Shown piece by piece: positions 55,895 to 64,000 of a stretch of 64,000 nt of DNA. Source of the DNA: Trichuris trichiura (taxonomy: Eukaryota > Nematoda > Enoplea > Trichinellida > Trichuridae); the NCBI GenBank assembly GCA_037903355.1, contig JBAJFE010000038.1, forward strand, positions 1,302,001-1,366,000, in the 5' to 3' direction. Every line of letters begins with the position of its first letter. Within the stretch, counting starts at the first letter, position 1. The notes beneath the pieces are model-generated. The model saw only the letters and a program-made list of their open reading frames with translations. It had not been told where the DNA came from and did not search any database. Position numbers and translations under genes: made by a program.

Positions 55895-58800
55895 TCACTT
55901 AACAACATTGCAAGCTTTCTGTCGTTCACTGACATTCTTGAATGCCACATTCCTTGCAATCGAAATAAATGTTTCAAATGGGCACATCGCTTGTTCACAC
56001 GTTGGCAGTGTCAGAGGGTAAGGTGGCGAGTATGTTTCGTTTCTGTAGCTAATAGCAACAAAGTGTTTCCCTGAAGCGCTCTTGAACAGCTCAACTAAGA
56101 TGCAAGATGCCATCGGCGGCAGCAGATTGTTCGATATGTTTAGAGCGTATAAAAAACTGATCAAAGTTCCTTCATGCTAAACATGCAACCATTTCAAAGT
56201 GATTAAAATGCCGAACCATCAGTTTTTACCGCTGAATACATGACCATTTTTGTAGGACCCTTGGAATTTCTTCCTTTGACTTTATCTCTCATTGTGGAAG
56301 CCATAGAACCGATCAGAAGTCCTAAAGAAACAGTATGCAAATGTCACACGCAAGTTGCACGTAGTAACCTGAATCGAATCTTGATTTCAAATAAGAGTTG
56401 AACTTCAGAAGCGTACGAACATGGCGTAAATCCCGCAGAATATCATAAGCAGTTCGGTTGAAGCTCACGCGAGGATCATACCACATTGAGAATACCCACA
56501 AAGGAAGCTTGTATCCCATCGCTTCCTCACGCTCTAACGCACCTTGCACTTTCGGAACGTTCTCCAGTTTAAAATTACTGATGCCTGTAGCCGTCGAAAG
56601 GAACCGAAAAAAATTCGAGTAGGCATTTCTAATCTTGGCGACAATTTGACTATCCTCCTTTTCAGCAGTTAGCGTTTTTGCTCTGCATTCCAGCTTGGTT
56701 TTCAGTAGCTGAAATGGTAGAATAAACATCCTAGCTAACTCAGGAATCATTGGCTTACGAAATCTTCCTTAATTGGCACTGTATGTACCGGTATTGGTTG
56801 CCAGTAAATCAGTGGATTCCATATTTGGTCGCCTGTTGGTGGATAAAGTCCTGCAAGGTTGCAGTAAGCACTTGCTAGCGTTCTATCGCTATCTGTGGAG
56901 CGAACGTAAATCTTAAGAAAGAAATGTTTAACAGGGACAAGGTTAGCCTGACTTTTCTTACTTCAGACGCATTATAACGTAGGGATAAAAAGTTGCCATA
57001 GCGTGCTCTCAAGAAACGTCCCAGTTCGTGCTGCTGCTGGCAACCAAGCTAAAAAAATCACTGGATTTAACTTGCGCTGCATTTTTGATAGCTAACTGGC
57101 AACAGCTGTCTAAATCCGTTAGGCCACACGTCTTCCTTGTAAGGATCATTTGGATAAGTGCCCAATGGACTGCGCTCTCCATGTCGATAAAGCTATAAAA
57201 CATTCAAACATGGTCAGTGTATAGTGCCCAATTATTCTATACGCAACTGTTTTGTTGCCAATGGTAAATTAGTTCCATTGTGTTCTCCATCTATACTACA
57301 TTGAAGCTAAGTACGCATACGTGGAAGAACTAATCATTCAAATTCTGGAACGCACTCAGCTTTCTAGAGCGGTGCGAATAATTACACCCACTGTGGAAAG
57401 CGGGAGTCATACATTTTGAATTGCTTCATATACTACTAGAACGTAACTGAATGAAATTATTTACCGTATACTACGGCGTATAAGAACACCCCCTACCCAT
57501 TTAACGGGTGATGATGACAGGCCCAGTCACGACGACGCTGACTGCTCAAGTCTACGTCAATCCTGATTAGCCAGTTTCCTGTCAATCTATATCGTCCATT
57601 CAATTCAAACTGTCTTACCTCAAATACAACGTGAAAACTGATCAGCTGCCCATTAGCGCGTGTTGTACAGCACTGCATAAGTTATGAGAAATGAATCGTG
57701 TTGAATGGGTTTATTGGACGTCTATTACAGCAGTTACATGCAAAACACAGGTGAATAGATTGCAAAAGCGGATAAACGTGCTGCATGAAGCGGAGAACAT
57801 TAATAGCAAGAGACAAAACAGTTAAGCTAGGTATGGTCTTCATTACTGTCTTACGGTCTATCGTTTTCTGTATCTTCCAAATCCACAGGCATATTCTGTG
57901 CAATTTTTGTCTTTTGTCTCAGGACCAAGTCCTTCCTTTTCATGAAACGGTTGCACCATCCAGTCGTTGCGGCAAAGCCGTCGTAGGATAAGTATGGGTT
58001 GCACAGGGCTCAGTTCATCGCTTGATCTCTCATGTCTGTTCATGTGATGATACAGCCGCTCTGTCGCTGTTGTTGTACCCATTCTGACAAACTGTTCTCT
58101 CTTGTTCGGGCCAGTAGGCGATGCCTGAGAGTCTTGCGCGTTTTTTATTCAGCATCTTCTTTAAGGGCCTCTTTCATTTTCCTCCAATCTATCACCATCT
58201 TCAGGGCAACGCCATACTTCCCGGCCGCCTGTGAATTGTTGCTTTCTTTTGCTATCTTGACGACTTCCATCATGAGTCCGCCTTTGTAGCTTCTCCTTGT
58301 CATTGATCACAGGCGGAATGCATTAAGTAAAGCTAAAAAATTCTTTCGTCAAGGAAACTTATTCTTCGTCAGTCACATGGTTTTTTCAGATCTTGACAAC
58401 ATTGTTCCCCCCAGAAGTAGTGGCGGCAATATCAATGGGTAATACGCGACGATAACACGGGTCAGCGGAACAACGGGAGGGACGTCATAGTGTGGCTCAC
58501 TGAACACTTGACAATGGACCATCACACCTTATATGTAGGCTTAGGCTTAGGCTGGGGGAGGACACGACGGCCGGCAGACGTGCAGTACCCACTTGACCTC
58601 CTTTGAAGTTGCCGCCAAAACTCCCTGGGGGAAAAGAATGTCGTCAGGACGCGAAAACAGGTGTGTTCAAACTGTTCCAGTCACTGTTACGTGTGAACCT
58701 AGGAAGCAGAGTGATCTAACAGAACAAGTTCATCCCACTTCAAATGCCGAAGCCTACGTAGCATCGCCTTCTACTTTTCACAAACATGAAGCGAATGGAG

Positions 58801-61800
58801 ACTCGAACTGTTCAACGTTTCGACGAAAGAACGCTTCACTTCATCCCCATTGATTATTATCGGTTGACATGTCGCGTTAAGCTTGTCTATCTGATGCAGC
58901 AAAGGATGGGAAATCACAGCTCTTTAAGTTTGACGATAACGCTACGTGACCTCCATCAATGAGAACTGCGCATCCGCTTAGAACTGAGCTTCTAGTTATC
59001 CTTGATAAAGGTCACGCAGCTTTATCTTCGAACTTCAATAGCCTTTCTGCATCCTTACCGCTCCGGGAGCATCCACCGATAGAGTGTGCGGCCGTCATCG
59101 ACTGAGCTTACAGTTATCATCGATAGAGGTCACGCAGCGTTATCATCAAACTTCAAGAGATGTGATTTTCCATCCTTTGCTGCATCACATAGACCAGTGT
59201 TTCTCAACGTGGGCCCTGGGAGATTTTAGGGGAGCCCTGGAAGCCAGGGGGCCCTGGAGCCCCTGGAAGCCAGGGGCCCTGGAGGATAATGCGGCAGGAC
59301 ATTGTCCCAATAAACGGTGGGCCCTTACAAGGATTAGGGGGCCCTGACAAGGCCTAGGGGGGCCCTGGTGGGCCCTGACAAGGCCTAGGGGAGCCCTGGG
59401 GCAAAAAAGGTTGAGAAACTATGACATAGACAAAGCGTAACGCGACATGCAAGCTGATAATAACCAATGAGGATGAAGTGTGTTGTTCTTTCGTTGAAAT
59501 GTTGAACAGTTTGCGTCTCCATTCGCTTCGTGTTTGTGAAAAGTAGAAGGCGGTGCTACCTAAGCTTCACCATTTGAAATGGGATGAAGCTTTTCCTTTA
59601 GACCACTGTGCTTCGTTCGTTCACACGTAACAGCGACGTACTGGAACAGTTTGAACACAATTGTTTTCTTCAGGTTCGTCGAAAATCGCGTGTCGCTCTG
59701 TATCGCGTTCTTAGTAGCAACTGAAGAAACCATGTGAATAACGAAGAATAAGTTTCCATACCAAAAGAATTTTTTAACTTTACGTAGTGCATTTCGCCTG
59801 CGATTTATGACGAGAAGCTACAAAGGCGGATACAAGATGGAAGTCGTCAAGATGGCAAAAGAAAGCAACAATTCACAGGCGGCCGGGAAGTATCGCGTTA
59901 CCCTGATGATAGCGATAGATTAGAGGAAACAGGAAAAGGCCCTGAAGAAGATGCTGAAGAAAAAACGAGCAAGACGCTCAGGCATCGCCTACTGGCCTGA
60001 ACAAGAGAGAACAGTTTGTCAGAATGGGTATGACAACAGCGACAGAGCGGCTGTATCATCACATGAACAAACATGAGAGATCAAGCGATGAACTGAGCCC
60101 TGTGCAACCCATACTTATCCTACGACGGCTTTGCCGCAACGACTGGATGGTGCAACCGTTTCATGAAAAGGAAGGACTTGGTCCTGAGACAAAAGACGAA
60201 AATTGCACAGAAACTGCCTGTGGATTTGGAGGATACAGAAAATGATGGACTGTCAGACAATGATGAAGACCATACCTAGCTTAACCGTTTTGTCTCTTGC
60301 TATTAATGGTCTTCGCTTCATGCAGCATGTTTATCCGCTTCTACAGTATATTCATCTGTGTTTTACATGCAACCGTTGTAATAGACGTCCGATAAACCTG
60401 TTCAACACGATTCATTTCTCATAACTTATGCAGGGTTGTACAACACGCGCTAGTAAACAGCCGATGAGTTTTCCCGTTGAAATTGAGGCAAGACAGTTCC
60501 AATTGAATGGACGATTAGCACTGACAGGAAACTGACTGATTAAGATTGACCTAGACCTGAGCAGTCAGCGTCACCGTAACTAGGCCAGTCATCACCACCT
60601 GTTAATTGGGTAGATGGTGTTCTTATACACCGTAGTATACGGTGTACATCATTTATTTTTTTCTTTACATTAAGTGGTGACGCTTGATAAAGGGTCAGAA
60701 AAGCTGCGGTCATTAATTCCTTTTTGTTTCTCACTTGGTCTTCAAGTATTAATATTTCAAGGTGAGTAATGTTTCGTTGATTCATAAAACCTAACACGCT
60801 ACGCTTTAATTGATTAGCCATTAGGGGACTTCTCGGGAATCTACCCGGCGGAGGTTGAGGCGGCAACTTCAAACGGTAATGCGCTACGATACAGCGGGTT
60901 AGCGGAACAATGTGAGTGCCAGTTTACTGTAGGTTACTGAACATGTGCCGAGCAAGTTGAACGAGGAGGGCAGTGGAGCATCAGTGGTACAATGGAGCCA
61001 GAATGTCAGCCTAATGTTTACGCTTAGGCTTAGCCTAGGGCAGGACAGGTTGGCCGGCGAACCTACCACACGACGCGGAGCTGGAATGAACACTTGACCT
61101 CCTTTGAGGTTTCCGCCTCAACCTCCGCCGGGGAGATTCGCGAAAAGATCCCCCATTAGCTGTCAATCTACTATAGCATTGTGATTCGTTCAGAAAGCGT
61201 AACGCATTTACCTTCTGACCGAATACCCTTAAACAGTTCTCGCAATGCTTTACGTTCGAACTTGTATCAAATGACTAGTCAATGTTGTAAACTATTTTAC
61301 CCTGAAACTTGCAATTTTCTCTTAACCTTGATTCACTACCGTTTCCATAAATAGCAGAATAATTCAGACCCGCGCATTACTCAATTCCGTGTAACAAAAT
61401 TCTAAATTAGTTAAACTTTTCAACTAATTTGTGATTGATTGAACTAAACTTAAAATTTTTTAAAATCCAGCGTACGCGGTAATTAACCCCGTTCTTCAAA
61501 AAAACTTTTGTTATTAACCAGAGCTTTTAGGCATTGTTTTGCCCGCCTTCAGTGGATAAAAATGAGTCCACCATCCAGGTTGGTCGACTATTCAGCGAGC
61601 ACTCCCACGCAGCCGACCTAGGCAGAGGTAACGTCGGTAATTACCGTGTATTCTGGATTTTAAAAAACAGAGAAACCCCGTACGAAGAAAAAAAAATGAA
61701 CAACCAAAAATAAGGATGACACGGGCCCTTCAGTGTTCAACGCCGTATAAAAAGTCGAGGTCTTGGGACAACGTCGGGAAGAGAAGAAGATGATCAAGAT

Positions 61801-62318
61801 CAAGGAAGAAGATTTAAATTCTAGTCACTTTAAACCAGCGAAGGTGACGGGTTACGCAAAGAGACCACCGCTGTTATTGTTCGTTTGTCGCCGCCCGGGA
61901 CGGTCGGCAGTGACGCTTATGCTCTTGCACGGCTAACTAGGGCTGGATGCGAAGATCAACGTCGCCCACGGTAGGACCCAACCGATGTTACCTCTGCCTA
62001 GGTCGGCTGAATGGGAGTGCTTGCTGAATAGTCGACCAACCCGGGTGGTGGACTCGTTTTTTACCCATTGAAGACGAGCAAAGACAATGGCCGAAAGCTC
62101 TGGTTAATAATAAAAGTCTTTTTGAAGAACGAGGTTAATTACCGTGTACGCTGGATTTTAAAAAACAGAGAAACCCCGTACGAAAAATGAAAAATGAATG
62201 AACTTAGTTAGGTTCATGACTGTCTTACCGTGTGAACGAAAATTAATTGCAATGTGGACGCGTAGGTCGTAGATGCCAAGGCGACAAGTAGCAGGCAGAG
62301 TACCATTCCTCTGGCCAT
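55895..62318 (-). CDS. Histidine acid phosphatase, secreted or lysosomal
   Basis: Seven exons join in phase: 62318-62229, 57192-57097, 57048-56962, 56911-56759, 56708-56369, 56321-56230, 56176-55895; 379 residues, normal for the family. Exon 1 is a signal peptide ([20 protein letters not shown]) plus LQLIFVHT; exon 2 opens with the catalytic LYRHGERSP (RHGxRxP, phosphohistidine). [41 protein letters not shown] and [17 protein letters not shown] follow, all conserved blocks. It hydrolyses phosphomonoesters at acid pH through a phosphohistidine intermediate. Odd points: the proton-donor block usually reads YSAHD in acid phosphatases but is YSA|HEGTL here, so Asp is replaced by Glu. Intron 1 (57193-62228) is 5.0 kb and full of transposons; the other introns are 47-53 bp. 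An upstream ATG choice four codons on is possible. Confidence 0.9.
57849..58303 (-). pseudogene. Pogo/Jerky-type transposase DNA-binding half, left arm
   Basis: Starts M T R R S Y K G G, then [40 protein letters not shown] and a stop. The next homologous pieces in other frames are [13 protein letters not shown] and [12 protein letters not shown], then [20 protein letters not shown] and a stop. These are the two helix-turn-helix units of CENP-B-like transposases. It is inverted with respect to 59807-60279. Confidence 0.8.
58406..58630. mobile_element. MITE with TTAGGC tract (short sister)
   Basis: About 225 bp inserted in the left arm of the foldback; absent from the right arm. Termini are inverted (CCCCCCAGAAGTAGTGGCGGCAA and, inverted, CCCCCAGGGAGTTTTGGCGG). 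It contains GGCTTAGGCTTAGGC at about 58538-58552 and a GGCCGGCAGAC stretch like that of the sister elements. Confidence 0.7.
59195..59423. mobile_element. hAT-type MITE, GC-rich
   Basis: 229 bp between exact 8-bp duplications ACATAGAC (59187-59194 and 59424-59431). The ends are CAGTGTTTCTCAAC and, inverted, CATAGTTTCTCAACC. The interior is repeated GGGGCCCTGG/AGCCCTGG-type sequence, much richer in GC than the surroundings. It sits in the right arm of the foldback. Confidence 0.9.
59807..60279 (+). pseudogene. Pogo/Jerky-type transposase DNA-binding half, right arm
   Basis: [36 protein letters not shown] and a stop where the left arm has Trp. Then [65 protein letters not shown] and a stop at 60277-60279. 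This corresponds to the N-terminal 150 or so residues of CENP-B/Tigger transposases. No DDE domain follows. Confidence 0.82.
60825..61152. mobile_element. TIR element with TTAGGC tract (328 bp)
   Basis: Termini of about 50 bp are inverted: GGGACTTCTCGGGAATCTAC... and GGGATCTTTTCGCGAATCTCC..., both followed by CCGGCGGAGGTTGAGGCGG. The target duplication is CCATTAG (60818-60824 and 61153-61159). GCTTAGGCTTAGCC at 61022-61035 followed by GGGCAGGACAGGTTGGCCGG matches the larger relative at 51055-52104. Confidence 0.85.
61465..62190. mobile_element. PLE foldback with two 3' tails
   Basis: CAGCGTACGCGGTAATTAACCCCGTTC at 61468 returns inverted near 62130-62155. CCACCATCCAGGTTGGTCGAC and the AGCCGACCTAGGCAGAGGTAA stretch also pair. 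Hammerhead-like cores: minus at 61552 and plus at 62068. Two direct copies of a PLE tail (AAAAACAGAGAAACCCCGTA) end at 61685 and 62180. Non-coding. Confidence 0.75.
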
Positions 62319-63661
62319 GACTTGTAGTATCGTCTATCTTCCTGGCGTTTAAGTACAACTTTCCCTGTGTAGGCGGGCGCGAACAATATGAAGCATTGTA
62401 TTAACAATAACCAGTTTAAACAAAATGACTGGCAGCTCTGGACGGGGCAGCAAGCGCAACCAAGAGCAAGGTGAAAAATTTTAACACGTAACTTCCAAAC
62501 AAGTGGAATATCAAGAATATGGCTGTGCCAATCAAAAGCTCATGTATTTTGTCGAACGCCTCCGCAGCTCTGCAGCTTCCGGCTGCTACAAGTCCATCAA
62601 GTCAATGAATTCTAATTTGAAATGATGCAGACATTCTTCGTGCAAATAATTTTTGACACTTCACATCCACAGGTAAACGTTTTTCGACTAGCGCATGCTC
62701 ACAAAAAAATAACACTTGTCCAGGCGGTTGCTTCTAACTTCCCAGAAACTGTTGAAACGGCGCCACGGAAAATGAGACCTGGCGCACTTAGAATCTCATG
62801 TTACGCTTCATGAGCTTTACAAACAATTAACTGGAAACCGTATAACCTGAAGTGCTCGTGACTGCTGCCTTGTTGTATGCATGGCCTTGTAGCGTTCCTC
62901 CGCAACTAGCCATGCGACCTATAATAACTTAAGTGAAGCGTTTGAGAGTTCATCTATAATACATAACAGTGAAGATAAAATCATTCCTTGGAACTTACTG
63001 TTTCCTGATGACTATCGTCAGAGCAGCTGTGTTACCCAGAATGCTTCCTATCTGAGCGGCACGTGAAGAGCTGCACTACCTACCAACACAAGCAAATGGC
63101 GTGAACTTGTTCAGCGACTTCACTGGGCATTGCGCTAAAGATTGTGTCGAAATCCTGCACTGGCACACTGCGTAACCAGTTTTTGAATTGACTAGCCGAA
63201 AGAATGTGCTACACATGAGTAATCATTACGTGTTGGCAAAAGCTACATTGTCATTGAGGAATTCGCAGGGCATGAAAAGCTTAGTATTAAGGCACAGGCG
63301 TGTAGCTACGCCATCACTGATGAATAACAGTCTATGGTACATATTATTAGATTTCACATTTAATACTCGTTTTCCAGTTACTAAAAGTGGACAGATCTTT
63401 CTACGAGGGATATTCAGAAAATTCCCTGAAAAGCAGTGCAGTGACAGACAGGACGCCAACCGATAGGCAAAAACATGTTTAATTTTATTTCCATTATCTT
63501 CGGACTTGTACCGAGAGGTAACCTTATCTGACGCTGCGCCAGTGTGGTACAAGCTGCTCCTAAAGTAATCGTTTTTCTCATGATATGGAAAATCATCGTT
63601 TTGAGGTTAAAGCTAAAAGTTAATTTTTACCCAAAACTTAGTTAGCAGGCGAGAAGGTTTA
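62319..63661. other. No gene recognised
   Basis: Upstream of the phosphatase start codon; its promoter should be in the first few hundred bases. No recognisable exon or repeat. Confidence 0.5.
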
Positions 63662-64000
63662 TTCAGTCTATGCAGCAGGTTTACGGAAGTAGTACCATCC
63701 AAACCCGTTGTCTATGAGTGGATAAAGCGTTTCAAGGAAGGCAGAGAGAACATCAAAAACAACCAGAGAGTGGGAAGACCAGTAACCTCAACGAGCGAAA
63801 GAACCGTGGTCCTTGTCCAGAACCTGGTGGAAGGAGACGGCAGGATTACCATCAGAAGAATTGCTGGAACGGCTGAGATCTCCCTTCATTCTGCATTTGG
63901 AATACTGCATGAAACCATTGGTCTGAAGAAGCTTTTAGTTCGGTAGGTGCTGAAAGCGTTGCGCGAAGAACACTTGGTTCGACGCGTTAACATTCTTCAG
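63662..64000 (+). pseudogene. Mariner-family transposase, N-terminal part (runs off the window)
   Basis: The frame gives MQQVYGSSTIQTR, then after a one-base shift VYEWIKRFKEGRENIKNN, GRPVTSTSERTVVLVQNLVE and GDGRITIRRIAGTAEISLHS. It then reads LKKLLVR, a TAG where mariners have Trp, and VLKALREEHLVRRVNILQ. This is the mariner paired-like DNA-binding domain (family pattern VYEWHKRFKEGRE...GRPSTS...LTIRELA). The catalytic domain would lie beyond the window. At least two inactivating lesions are visible. Confidence 0.85.

Larger units (their letters stand above)
57464..60642. mobile_element. Giant foldback of a pogo-like transposon (3.2 kb)
   Basis: Both ends read CCGTATACTACGG(C/T)GTATAAGAACACC inverted. 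Sequence identity continues inward for about 1.4 kb on each side, interrupted by one MITE in each arm (58406-58630 and 59195-59423) and meeting at a loop of roughly 100 bp near 59000-59100. Each arm carries, in opposite orientation, the DNA-binding part of a pogo/CENP-B-type transposase. The catalytic DDE part is absent from both. Confidence 0.85.
57193..62228. other. Transposon-filled phosphatase intron 1
   Basis: Contains, from low to high coordinates: a giant pogo-like foldback (57464-60642) with two MITEs inside it, a TIR element (60825-61152), and PLE foldback material (61465-62190). What remains is short anonymous spacer. Confidence 0.8.

Noticed and set aside
57858..58082. Two near-identical frames (57858-58082 minus and 60024-60245 plus) as separate conserved genes
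   Set aside because: They are the two arms of one foldback, and the conserved transposase reading is in another frame.
1..64000. tRNA or rRNA genes
   Set aside because: I looked for B-box-like GGTTCGA-type motifs with cloverleaf context and for rRNA-like blocks and saw none; a tRNAscan run would be needed to exclude short ones.

Overview
The window looks like a nematode chromosome segment, probably from a clade I (Trichuris/Trichinella-like) worm. Reasons: TTAGGC-type hexamer tracts, a transthyretin-like secreted protein gene, a divergent serpentine receptor, many 47-67 bp introns, and abundant Penelope-like (PLE), pogo-like, hAT and mariner relics. The genus is an inference. Coding regions are split by introns, so I rebuilt genes by joining exons whose splice phases agree and whose protein families are recognisable.

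Layout. 0-1.3 kb: a divergent histone H2A/H2B pair, each with a 3' histone stem-loop. 1.3-8.8 kb: mostly gene-poor, with a BTB-domain exon (minus) and a PLE tail. 8.8-9.8 kb: a three-exon transthyretin-like gene. 10-13 kb: a mariner-like relic and a PLE foldback. 13.2-17.4 kb: a pogo-like DNA transposon with a 2.7 kb PLE nested in it. 17.7-18.6 kb: a transthyretin-like pseudogene split by a hAT MITE. 19.6-30.4 kb: a CLK/LAMMER kinase gene (minus) whose 5.2 kb intron holds another likely coding region. 32-33.2 kb: nested PLE foldbacks. 33.3-37.1 kb: an EXT1-like exostosin gene (minus) in eight exons, carrying a 32 bp frame-breaking tandem duplication. 38.5-42.7 kb: a PLE foldback, then two head-to-head PLE copies forming a 3.7 kb palindrome. 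45.3-46.3 kb: a two-exon 7TM receptor. 51.0-52.8 kb: a second pogo copy containing a MITE that contains TTAGGC repeats that contain a mini-PLE. 55.9-62.3 kb: a seven-exon histidine acid phosphatase gene (minus) whose 5.0 kb first intron is packed with transposons, including a 3.2 kb giant foldback. 63.7 kb to the end: a mariner transposase relic.

The host genes look like unrelated housekeeping or secreted-protein genes and form no operon or pathway. The unifying theme is the PLE population: about fifteen copies of one motif (CTGANGA, a hairpin, then GAAA-like) at PLE ends, mostly in inverted pairs. It resembles the core of the hammerhead ribozymes known from PLEs and is the best candidate here for something not yet described.
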